Notes under the pieces: generated by a model
Databases searched by the model: none
Seen by the model: the letters and a program-made list of their open reading frames with translations, nothing else
Told to the model about the DNA's origin: nothing
In this document: positions 36,694 through 44,655 of the stretch, one piece after another
Layout of the letters: every line of letters starts with the position of its first letter
How positions within the stretch are numbered: position 1 is the stretch's first letter
NCBI GenBank assembly: GCA_963788325.1
Contig: CAWBGJ010000014.1
Span: 496,001-560,000, forward strand
From: Prado023 sp963788325
Lineage (GTDB): Bacteria; Actinomycetota; Actinomycetes; S36-B12; CAIYMF01
Length of the DNA: 64,000 nucleotides
Reading direction: 5' to 3'
Program-made: the position numbers and the translations under genes

Positions 36694-37425
36694 ATGGCAG
36701 ACCACCACGGACCGACCACCCGGCTGGACCTGGCCGACGCGACCCTGCGCGAGTGGGATGCGGCCGTGCTCGACGTCGACGCGGACGGGATCGTGCTGGA
36801 CCGCTCCGCGTTCTACCCCGGCGGCGGTGGGCAGCCACCGGACCATGGAGTGCTGCTGTGGGGCGGTGTGCAGACCAGGATCGTGGGGACCCGGCGCGGG
36901 GAGGACCTGCGACTGGTGGCCCACGAGGACGACCCGGTGCCCCTGGTGGGGACGGCCGTCCGGGGCGCGATCGCCGACGATCGGCGCACCGCCCTGATGC
37001 GCACCCACTCCGGACTGCACCTGCTCAGCGGGGTCGTGTTCCGCGACTTCGGCGCCCTGGTCACCGGGGGCAACATGGAGCCGTTCGAGGCGCGGATGGA
37101 CTTCAACCTGCCTGAGGTGCCGCCCGGGTTCAAGGAGGCGGTGGCGGCCGCGTGTGCCGTCGAGGTCGAGGCCGACCGGGCCATCGAGGTCAGCGTCCTG
37201 CCGCGGGAGCGGGCGTTCGCGATCCCCGACATCATCCGCACGGCCACCAACCTGCTCCCCCCCAACCTCGAGGTGGTCCGGATCGTGGACATCGTGGGCC
37301 TGGACACCCAGGCCGACGGTGGCACGCACGTGGCCTCGACCCGGCAGATCGGAGGGATCGAGGTCGTGAAGGTGGAGAACAAGGGCAAGGGGTTCCGCAG
37401 GCTGCGGATCCGGATCGTGGACTGA
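36694..37425 (+). CDS. Alanyl-tRNA editing protein AlaX
   Basis: 243-residue free-standing editing domain that deacylates Ser- or Gly-mischarged tRNA-Ala. An N-terminal beta-barrel (AFYPGGGGQPPDHGVL) is followed by the editing core with metal motif HxxxH in TRTHSGLHLLSG. The second metal half is GGTHVAST. In most AlaX proteins this is C-GGTH; here the Cys position is Asp (ADGGTH), a variant that changes the zinc site. The ATG is set by the TACGCT box 6 nt upstream. The C-terminus is lysine-rich (VKVENKGKGFRRLRIR). Convergent with the WS/DGAT gene. Confidence 0.88.
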   Translation: MADHHGPTTRLDLADATLREWDAAVLDVDADGIVLDRSAFYPGGGGQPPDHGVLLWGGVQTRIVGTRRGEDLRLVAHEDDPVPLVGTAVRGAIADDRRTALMRTHSGLHLLSGVVFRDFGALVTGGNMEPFEARMDFNLPEVPPGFKEAVAAACAVEVEADRAIEVSVLPRERAFAIPDIIRTATNLLPPNLEVVRIVDIVGLDTQADGGTHVASTRQIGGIEVVKVENKGKGFRRLRIRIVD

Positions 37426-37457
37426 GCCCGGACGGGACGGTTGCGCCTCTGGTCAGG

Positions 37458-38795
37458 TCAGCCGATCAGATGCCCCATCGCGTGGAGCTCGGCCAGGGCC
37501 AGGTCGGCCAGGTGGTCGGGGTCGGGGATCAGCGCCGCGTCCGTGGAGAACGCGAGCGTGACCTGGTCTGCATAGGAGTAGATCGCCACTCCGAAGCCCA
37601 TGTCGCCTGCCCGCGGCACCCACCCGATGATGCCGTCGACCTTGGCGCCGGCGAGCCGGACATGCTCACTGGGACCGATCACGTTGGTCACCACGCCGGC
37701 TGCCTTGCTTCCGAAGAACGCCACTCCGAGGTCTTCCACTGGTCGGGGCGCAGCGCCCAGGCCGGCCAGGACACCGAAGGCCACCAGCGCCTCTGGTGAA
37801 CCCTTGATGGACTCCACGTGGTCGTGCATCGCGGCGACCCGCTGGGCGGGGTCCATGGGACCGGTGGGCAGGTCGACGAAGTAGAACCCGAAGGAATTGC
37901 CGAGCTCGGGGGCCAGCGGGGCATCCAGAGGGCGCAGGTTGACCGGCACCATGACGCGGATGCTGGGCAACGGCGTGCCGTGCTCAGCGAGGTAGGTACC
38001 CAGCGCGCCGGCCAGGGCCGCCAGCAGGACGTCGTTGACGGTGGTCCCCGTGGCGCGGCCGATCGCCTTGACCTGCGGCAGCGGGACCGGCGGGGTCCAG
38101 GTCACCAGCTTCTCCGGCACCACGGCCCCGCTGAGCACCGACCGCGGCTTGGGCCGCAGCAGTGCGAGGTGGACCAATCGGCGGGCGTCGCGCAGTGCAG
38201 TCCCCGTCAGGCCGATCACGCGCGTGGGGTTGCGGGCCAGGCCCCAGCCCTGCTCGAGCACCCAGCGACCCGAGTCGAGCGCGCTGCGCGTGGAGCTGGG
38301 GTCATGGGACTCCCGGAACCCGTCCTGAGGTCCGTCGTCGGTCAGCGACATGACCACGCGGGTCAGGGCGATGCCGTCGGCGATCGCGTGGTGCAGGCGG
38401 AACAGCACCGCAGTACCTGCCTGGAACCCGGAGATGAAGTGGATCTCCCACAGGGGATGGTCGGGGTCCAACGGCACCCCGGTCTGGCTGCCCACGTAAG
38501 CCTGCAGGGCGGCCTCGTCGCCGGGTGCCTCGAGCGTGACGTACCGGAAGTGGTGCTCGGTATCGAAGCCGTCGTCGTCGACCCACTCGGTGCGGCCGAG
38601 GGGAAGGCGGGAGCTGACCGGGTGCTGGCGGAAGCGCGGGAACTTGTTGATCATCCGCGTCGTGATGACCTCGCGCAGTTGATCGAAGTCCGAGGCCTGC
38701 GCCGACCACATCACCGCATTGACGACCAGCAGGTTGCCCGGCGAGTCCATGCGCAACCAGGCGTTGTCGACTGCGGACATGTGATGGGTACCCAT
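37458..38795 (-). CDS. Wax ester synthase/diacylglycerol acyltransferase (WS/DGAT)
   Basis: 445-residue acyltransferase of the bifunctional WS/DGAT family, which makes triacylglycerol or wax esters from acyl-CoA at the membrane-lipid body surface. The active-site HHxxxDG motif is present (LFRLHHAIADGIALTRV). NDVLLAALAGALGTYL and PVNLRPLDAPLAPELGNSFGFYFVDLP are characteristic later motifs, as is NVIGPSEHVRLAGAKV. The ATG at 38795 is chosen for a TACCCT -10 box ending 7 nt upstream; an internal ATG at 38780 is possible. Divergent from the macro-domain gene. It suggests neutral-lipid storage. Confidence 0.9.
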   Translation of the reverse strand: MGTHHMSAVDNAWLRMDSPGNLLVVNAVMWSAQASDFDQLREVITTRMINKFPRFRQHPVSSRLPLGRTEWVDDDGFDTEHHFRYVTLEAPGDEAALQAYVGSQTGVPLDPDHPLWEIHFISGFQAGTAVLFRLHHAIADGIALTRVVMSLTDDGPQDGFRESHDPSSTRSALDSGRWVLEQGWGLARNPTRVIGLTGTALRDARRLVHLALLRPKPRSVLSGAVVPEKLVTWTPPVPLPQVKAIGRATGTTVNDVLLAALAGALGTYLAEHGTPLPSIRVMVPVNLRPLDAPLAPELGNSFGFYFVDLPTGPMDPAQRVAAMHDHVESIKGSPEALVAFGVLAGLGAAPRPVEDLGVAFFGSKAAGVVTNVIGPSEHVRLAGAKVDGIIGWVPRAGDMGFGVAIYSYADQVTLAFSTDAALIPDPDHLADLALAELHAMGHLIG

Positions 38796-38802
38796 ACTGC
38801 GC

Positions 38803-38808
38803 AGGGTA
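38803..38808 (-). promoter_or_regulatory. -10 box TACCCT, leaderless start of WS/DGAT gene
   Basis: On the minus strand TACCCT ends 7 nt before ATG 38795, with no ribosome site between. Confidence 0.5.
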
Positions 38809-38896
38809 TTGGGCGTTCGGCGCCCAGGGGAGGGCCGTTGGACCTGCCCCGCGGAAGCCAGCGACCCACTTGCCCGGATGTCGCGGGACTGGGAGC

Positions 38897-39292
38897 GTGG
38901 GCGACGTGCAGCGGCCACACGTGCGGGTGGTGCTCGGCAACCTCGCTGACGCCCCCGTGGACGTCGTGGTGGTGCCGGGCAGGCGTGCGCACTCCCATGG
39001 TCGAACCATCACGGTGCCGGCTCCACGTTGGCATCCACCCGCAGGACCTGATCGGCTCCTGGCCGAGGCCTACCGTGCGGCCGTGGCCGCGGCGACTGAC
39101 CGAGGGGCACGGTCGATGGCCCTGCCCGCCATCCTCGCCCGCGGCGCCTGGCCCTTGGAGGAGGTGACTCGGATCGCCCTGACCGTGCTGCTGTCCACGC
39201 CCACGACGGTGCGCGAGGTCCAGATCGTCGCCAGCACACCGGCCATGGTCGAACGCTGGGCCGAGGCGCTGGTCCGCGAGACCCGCACGTGA
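38897..39292 (+). CDS. Minimal macro-domain-like protein
   Basis: 131 residues from GTG 38897 (GGGAG upstream). It opens with a macro-type strand (VRVVLGNLADAPVDVVVVPG). The second half matches the end of a macro domain: LLAEAYRAAVAAATDRGARSMALPAIL, then WPLEEVTRIALTVLL. The middle section that normally carries NAAN and the glycine-rich ADP-ribose loop is missing or highly changed. It may be a shortened domain that binds another ligand or none. The function is therefore open. Confidence 0.6.
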   Translation: MGDVQRPHVRVVLGNLADAPVDVVVVPGRRAHSHGRTITVPAPRWHPPAGPDRLLAEAYRAAVAAATDRGARSMALPAILARGAWPLEEVTRIALTVLLSTPTTVREVQIVASTPAMVERWAEALVRETRT

Positions 39293-39621
39293 GCTCGTAG
39301 GCGACAGGCTCAGAAGCCGCCCCACACCCCATGTCCTGGGGGCGATCCTCCACGACGCCGCGCGTCGACGTGCCGCCGCTGGGCCACATGCGGGTCCTTA
39401 GGTGGTTGAGGACGGGACGATCGTCACCCGGAACCGATACCCGCCGGGGTTAGTCTGGCCGCACCCGCTGGATGTGAGGTGTGCCATGCGCCAGAGCGCG
39501 ACCGCTGCCCTGTACCGCGGATCCCGGACGCCTTCCCCGGCTCCGATCACCCCGCCGGCAACAGCCACCCCCGAGGTGTCCCGCCGGCATGCCCACTCCC
39601 TCTCGTAGCCCGGATAGGCCC
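39293..39621 (+). other. Intergenic region upstream of the PFOR operon
   Basis: 329 bp without a convincing gene. A TAGTCT at 39451-39456 could be a distal -10 box. CGGATAGGCCC directly precedes the PFOR ATG and lacks a Shine-Dalgarno sequence, so the proximal start may be leaderless (GGAT ends 6 nt before the ATG). A 68-codon open stretch at 39402-39608 has no ribosome site and a Pro/Thr-rich composition, so it is not called as a gene. Confidence 0.5.
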
Positions 39622-42600
39622 ATGACTGATCTGCAGCAGCCCCGATTCCCCGGAGAGCCCACCGTCGTCCACGGCAACGGCGCCGTCGCCCATGTGATGC
39701 GCCACGTCTGCGGCGGGGTCATCGGCTACCCGATCACCCCCTCCACCGAGATCTCGGAACTGTTCGAGGCCGCACGCGCCGAAGGTGGGGTGAACGTGTG
39801 GGGCAAGCACCCGTTCTTCTTCGAGCCCGAGGGCGAGCACTCCGCCCAGAGTGGCGCGCTGGGCGCGTCGCTGACCGGCGGGCAGTTCATCTCCAACGCC
39901 TCCTCCAGCCAGGGGATCCTCTACGCAATGGAGTCGCACTACGTGACGGTCGGCAAGAAGACCGGCGGCTTCGTGCTGCAGGTCGCCGCCCGCGTGGTGT
40001 CCAAGCACTCCCTGAACGTCATGGCCGGCCATGACGACGTCTACGCCCTGCTCAGCGCCGGGTACACGATCCTGTTCGGCTCCAACCCGCAGGAGGCAGC
40101 CGACCTGGCCGCCATCTCCTACCGGACCTCCGCGCTGTCGCTGATCCCGGTGGCCAATGCGATGGACGGGTTCTCCACCAGCCACATGCTCAGTGAGGCC
40201 GTGCTGCCCGAGCCCGACCTGCTGCGCGAGTACCTCGGCGACCCGGCCGGGCGTATCGAGTGCCCGACCGTGGCCCAGGAGATGCTGTTCGGCGCCAAGG
40301 GCCGGGTCATGCAGCTCAACGGCTACCTCGACCGGCACGCCGATGACCTGCGCCCCGCTGACCTCGACGCACTGCGGGCGTACTTGGCCGAGCACGCCGA
40401 GAAGGTCGAGTCCGACAACGCCGGCGCACAGATCGACGACACCCTGACCTGGGTCCCCACAGAGCTGCACGGACAGTGGAGCCGGCAGTGGCGCAACGCC
40501 CTGGAGAAGGGCACCCGCCAGATGGTCCCGGCCCTGGTCGATGTGCACAACCCCGGCCTGACCGGCCCGGTGCAGAACCAGCCGGACTTCCAGGCCGGCG
40601 CGGTGGACCACCGCACCCACTTCGTCAACGCCGTGCCTGGACTGACCCGCCGCGCCATGAGCGAGTACGCCGAGCTGACCGGCCGGGTGTACGAGCCGGT
40701 CCTGGCATACGACTGCGACGACGCCGACTACGTGATGGTGGGCCTGGGCTCGATCACCGACGACGTGCGCGCCGTGCTGCCGCACCTGCGCGCCGGGGGC
40801 CTCAAGGTCGGTGTGGTGTCGGTCAAGATGCTCCAGCCGTTCCCGGAGGCCGAGCTGGTCGCGGCCCTGGCCGGCGCGAAGGCAGTCACCGTCCTGGAGC
40901 GCTCGGACCAGACCGCGCTGACCAGCCTGGTCACCTCCGCACTGTTCAAGGCGCGTGCCAACTCCGAGCTGGGCCCCGACGGGGTCACCCCCTACGAGGG
41001 CATCCCGGCACGGACCGGGACCCCGCACCTGACGACCGCGATCTTCGGCCTGGGCGGGCACGACGTGCAGCCCCGGCACATCATCGCCGCCTTCAAGAAC
41101 ATGGCACAGGGCAACCGGGCGCCCCTGATCTACCTGGGCTCGCAGTTCTTCAGCACCGACGCGTCGCCTGCGATGGCGCAGGTCCAGGACCGGATGCGCG
41201 CCGCCTACCCCGAGACCGAGCTGATGGCCCTGGAGACCGAGCCGAACCCGCGCCTGCTGCCCGAATCGGCCCTGCGCATCCGGTTCCACTCCGTCGGCGG
41301 CTACGGCACTATCGCCACCGGCAAGCTGCTCACCGACATCTTGGCCGGTGTGCTGGAGATGCACTCGAAGTCCGCACCCAAGTACGGCTCGGAGAAGAGC
41401 GGCGCCCCGACCAACTACTACATCACCCTGAGCCCCGAGCCGGTGCTGGTCACCAACGCCGAGCTCGAGGAGGTCGAGGTCGTCATCTCCCCGGACCACC
41501 GGGCGTTCATGCACACCAACCCGCTCAAGGGCCTGGTGCCGGGCGGCACCTTCATGCTCCAGTCCGACCTGTCCCCGGCCGAGGTCTGGGCCGAGCTGCC
41601 CCGCTACGCCCGTCGGACGATCCGCGAGCGCAACATCCGCTTCCTGGTCGTCGACGCGTTCGCGGTGGCCAAGCGGCACGCCCCGACCGCGGAGCTGGAG
41701 ACCCGGATGATGGGCATCGCCTTCATCGGTGCAGTGGCCGCCCACGTCGACCGGGTGTCCGCCGGCGCCTCCGAGGAGGCGATCCTGGCCAAGGTCGGGG
41801 CCCAGATCACCAAGAAGTTCGGCAGCAAGGGCACCAAGGTCGTCGAGGGCAACATGGCCGTGATCCGCGAGGGCATCGAGGCCACGGTCGCCGTGGACTA
41901 CGACGCCCCAGAGTTCCGCGCCATCGACGACGCCCCGCCCGTCCTGGCCCTGCACAGCATCTCCACCTCCGCCGAGACCTGCGCGAGCTCCACCGGCGCC
42001 AGCGCCCTGTTCGATCCCGCCTACTACGAGGACCTGGTCGCCCGACCGTTCCGCGAGGGCACCATCGGCGAGGCCCCGGTCCTGCCCGGCATCGGCCTGT
42101 TCATGCCGGCCGGCAGCGCGGCAGCCAAGGACAAGGGCCTGTTCCGGCGCACCGTGCCGCAGTTCCACGCCGATCTGTGCACCGGTTGCATGGAGTGCGC
42201 CCTGGTCTGCCCGGACGCCGCCATCCCCAACACCGTCCACGAGATCCACGACCTGCTGCTGGCCGCGATCGGCGACCTCGACGTCACCGACCCCCAGCGC
42301 GAGGCCCTGCGCGCGCTGGTGTACCCGCTGGCTGAGGCAGTCCGCGAGTCCTACCGCGCGGACAAGTCCGACCGGCCCTTCCCCGACGTGCTCGCCGCTG
42401 CGATCGGCTCCCTCGAGGTCGAGGGCCTGACGCTGCGCCGCAACCTCGCGGACCTCGTCGCCCGCGTCGGCGTCTACCCGGTGGCCCGGACCCGGCCGTT
42501 CTTCGACTCGATGGAGAAGGCCACCCCCGGCACCGGCGGGCTGTTCGCCGCCACCATCGACCCGTGGAAGTGCACCGGCTGCCTGGAGTGCATCGAGGTC

Positions 42601-44655
42601 TGCGGCCCCGGCGCACTGACCCCGCTGGACCAGGACGCCGCCGTGCTCGAGACGCTCCAAGAGCGCTTCGAGTTCGCCACCGCCCTGCCGGCCACCCCCA
42701 AGCGGTTCTCCCAGGGCGCGCTCGGCGAGGACGGCGAGCTCAAGCGGATCATGCTCGAGCGGCCCAACTTCTACTCGACCACCGGTGGGCACGGTGCCTG
42801 CCGCGGGTGTGGTGAGGTCACCGCTATCCGGCTGGTGATGGCCACCAGCCACGCCCTGGGCGATGCTCGCCGGCGCACGCACCTGCACGAGCTCGAGGAC
42901 CTCGTCGACCAGCTGCACGCGCTGCGCGACACCCTGGACCCCGCCGACTCCGGCAGCACCGAGCGCGCCGAGCGGATCGCCGGCCTGATCGCCACGCTGG
43001 AGAAGCGGCTCTACCTCTACGAGGGCGGCCCGACCGGAAACGGTCCGGCACCGGCCGTCGTGGCCAACGCCACCGGGTGCAGCAGCGTCTACGCCTCGAC
43101 CATGCCCTACAACTCCTACCTGGACCCGTGGGTCAACAGCCTGTTCCAGGACTCCTCACCGCTGGCCAAGGGCCTGTTCGAGGGGATCACGGCCCAGACC
43201 GTGCCCGACGTGCGAGCTATGCGACTGGCCCGCCTGGAGCTCGCCGGCACCTACGACCCGGCGCGCCATGACAAGCAGCTCACCATGCTCTCCTGGGACC
43301 AGTTCACCCCCGAGGAGCTGGACCTGCTGCCCATCGTGATGACCGTCGGCGGCGACGGCGCCACCTACGACATCGGCTTCGGCGCGCTGTCTCGGGTGCT
43401 GGCCAGCGACACCCCGATCAAGGCCCTGGTGCTGAACTCCGGGGCGTACTCCAACACCGGCGGTCAAGCCTCCACCTCGAGCTACACCGGCCAGGACTCC
43501 GACCTCTCCCGGTTCGGTGGCGCGCACCACGGCAAGCACGAGTCGCGCAAGGAGCTGGGCCTACTGGCCTCGTTCCACCCGAACACGTTCGCATGCGCCA
43601 CCAGCACGGCCATGCACGGGCACTTCATGGCCGCCACCATGGCCATGCTGGAGTACCCCGCGGCCGCGGTGATGGACGTCTACACGCCGTGCGGCTCTGA
43701 GCACGGCATCGCCGAGGCCGCCTCCAATGCCCGCGCCCGGTTGGCCGTCGAGAGCCGGATGCATCCCCTGTTCGTCCACGACCCGCGAGCGGGCAGCAAC
43801 CTGCACGACTGGTTCTCCCTGGACGGCAACCCGGACGTGGACAAGACCTGGACCTCCAGCACGCTGGAGTACCTCGACGAGTCCGGTGCGGTCCAGCTGC
43901 TCACGACCCCGCTGACCCCTGCGGTCTTCGCCCTGGGTGAGGTGCGCTTCGCCAAGCAGTTCCGCAAGCTGGCGCAGGACGAGGCCGACCGGGCCATCCC
44001 GATCGAGGACTACGTCGAGCTGCCCCTGGCCCAGCGCGGGGACCAGGTCCCGTTCATCCACGCCACCGACGCCGATCGGCACCTGATCAAGATCGCCTGC
44101 TCGGACTCCGTGGTGGCCCTGGTCGTCGACCGGCGCCGCTACTGGCAGACGCTGCAGTACCTCTCGGGGGTCCACGAGGCCTCGCTGACCGCCCTGCACA
44201 AGGCGGACTTCGCCGAGCTCCGGGCCCAGTACGAGGCGGCCACCCTGGCCCGCGAGAGCACCATGGACGACATCGCCCGCGCGATGTCGGAGCTGGCGAC
44301 CTCCAGTCGGGCACCGAGTGCCGGCGGCGGTTTCGGCGGGCTGGGCGGCGGGTTCGGCGGCGCCGCTGCCGGTGCCCCGGCCGCGGCCACGGCAGCACCG
44401 GCCGGTGGCGGCGTCGCGGTGGTCCCGGGCCCGGTCTTCCTGGACCCGGCCGACGAGAAGCTGTGCACCGACTGCGGCACCTGCTACCAGGAGCTCCCAC
44501 AGTTCTTCGAGAAGGCCACCGTGGTCATCGACGGCGCGGCGCAGCAGATCGCGCGGATGATCCCGGGCTCGGCGGAGACCGTCGAGGTCACCCCGGAGAT
44601 CGCCAAGCGGATCGAGCGGGTCCGAGCCACCTGCGACGCCGAGATCATCCGATGA
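39622..44655 (+). CDS. nifJ: Pyruvate:ferredoxin (flavodoxin) oxidoreductase, single chain with C-terminal ferredoxin-like extension
   Basis: 1677 residues, several hundred longer than a typical 1170-1200-residue PFOR. It would oxidise pyruvate to acetyl-CoA and CO2 and reduce low-potential ferredoxin clusters. In order: N-terminal domain with GGVIGYPITPSTEISELFE, transketolase-like domain II, the gamma domain (SVGGYGTIATGKLL), two 4Fe-4S motifs (CTGCMECALVCP near 853 and CTGCLECIEVCG near 984), then the TPP-binding beta part with CRGCGE near 1060, NATGCSS near 1150 and GDGATYDIGFGALS near 1243. After residue about 1560 a Gly/Ala-rich linker leads to an added module with C-x2-C-x2-C (LCTDCGTCYQ near 1613) and a last Cys near the end, like a one-cluster ferredoxin. 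Its stop overlaps the next start (ATGA). Confidence 0.93.
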   Translation: MTDLQQPRFPGEPTVVHGNGAVAHVMRHVCGGVIGYPITPSTEISELFEAARAEGGVNVWGKHPFFFEPEGEHSAQSGALGASLTGGQFISNASSSQGILYAMESHYVTVGKKTGGFVLQVAARVVSKHSLNVMAGHDDVYALLSAGYTILFGSNPQEAADLAAISYRTSALSLIPVANAMDGFSTSHMLSEAVLPEPDLLREYLGDPAGRIECPTVAQEMLFGAKGRVMQLNGYLDRHADDLRPADLDALRAYLAEHAEKVESDNAGAQIDDTLTWVPTELHGQWSRQWRNALEKGTRQMVPALVDVHNPGLTGPVQNQPDFQAGAVDHRTHFVNAVPGLTRRAMSEYAELTGRVYEPVLAYDCDDADYVMVGLGSITDDVRAVLPHLRAGGLKVGVVSVKMLQPFPEAELVAALAGAKAVTVLERSDQTALTSLVTSALFKARANSELGPDGVTPYEGIPARTGTPHLTTAIFGLGGHDVQPRHIIAAFKNMAQGNRAPLIYLGSQFFSTDASPAMAQVQDRMRAAYPETELMALETEPNPRLLPESALRIRFHSVGGYGTIATGKLLTDILAGVLEMHSKSAPKYGSEKSGAPTNYYITLSPEPVLVTNAELEEVEVVISPDHRAFMHTNPLKGLVPGGTFMLQSDLSPAEVWAELPRYARRTIRERNIRFLVVDAFAVAKRHAPTAELETRMMGIAFIGAVAAHVDRVSAGASEEAILAKVGAQITKKFGSKGTKVVEGNMAVIREGIEATVAVDYDAPEFRAIDDAPPVLALHSISTSAETCASSTGASALFDPAYYEDLVARPFREGTIGEAPVLPGIGLFMPAGSAAAKDKGLFRRTVPQFHADLCTGCMECALVCPDAAIPNTVHEIHDLLLAAIGDLDVTDPQREALRALVYPLAEAVRESYRADKSDRPFPDVLAAAIGSLEVEGLTLRRNLADLVARVGVYPVARTRPFFDSMEKATPGTGGLFAATIDPWKCTGCLECIEVCGPGALTPLDQDAAVLETLQERFEFATALPATPKRFSQGALGEDGELKRIMLERPNFYSTTGGHGACRGCGEVTAIRLVMATSHALGDARRRTHLHELEDLVDQLHALRDTLDPADSGSTERAERIAGLIATLEKRLYLYEGGPTGNGPAPAVVANATGCSSVYASTMPYNSYLDPWVNSLFQDSSPLAKGLFEGITAQTVPDVRAMRLARLELAGTYDPARHDKQLTMLSWDQFTPEELDLLPIVMTVGGDGATYDIGFGALSRVLASDTPIKALVLNSGAYSNTGGQASTSSYTGQDSDLSRFGGAHHGKHESRKELGLLASFHPNTFACATSTAMHGHFMAATMAMLEYPAAAVMDVYTPCGSEHGIAEAASNARARLAVESRMHPLFVHDPRAGSNLHDWFSLDGNPDVDKTWTSSTLEYLDESGAVQLLTTPLTPAVFALGEVRFAKQFRKLAQDEADRAIPIEDYVELPLAQRGDQVPFIHATDADRHLIKIACSDSVVALVVDRRRYWQTLQYLSGVHEASLTALHKADFAELRAQYEAATLARESTMDDIARAMSELATSSRAPSAGGGFGGLGGGFGGAAAGAPAAATAAPAGGGVAVVPGPVFLDPADEKLCTDCGTCYQELPQFFEKATVVIDGAAQQIARMIPGSAETVEVTPEIAKRIERVRATCDAEIIR

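Noticed and set aside
39402..39608. A 68-codon frame upstream of PFOR as a leader peptide
   Set aside because: No ribosome site, no -10 box at leaderless spacing, and Pro/Thr/Arg-rich composition typical of non-coding GC-rich DNA.
39547..42918. An 1123-codon open frame on the minus strand opposite the PFOR gene
   Set aside because: It mirrors the third-position GC bias of the real gene, has His/Gln/Gly-rich low-complexity composition and no recognisable domain. Similar long antisense frames at 44484-47531, 48647-52789 and 53248-56517 were rejected for the same reason.
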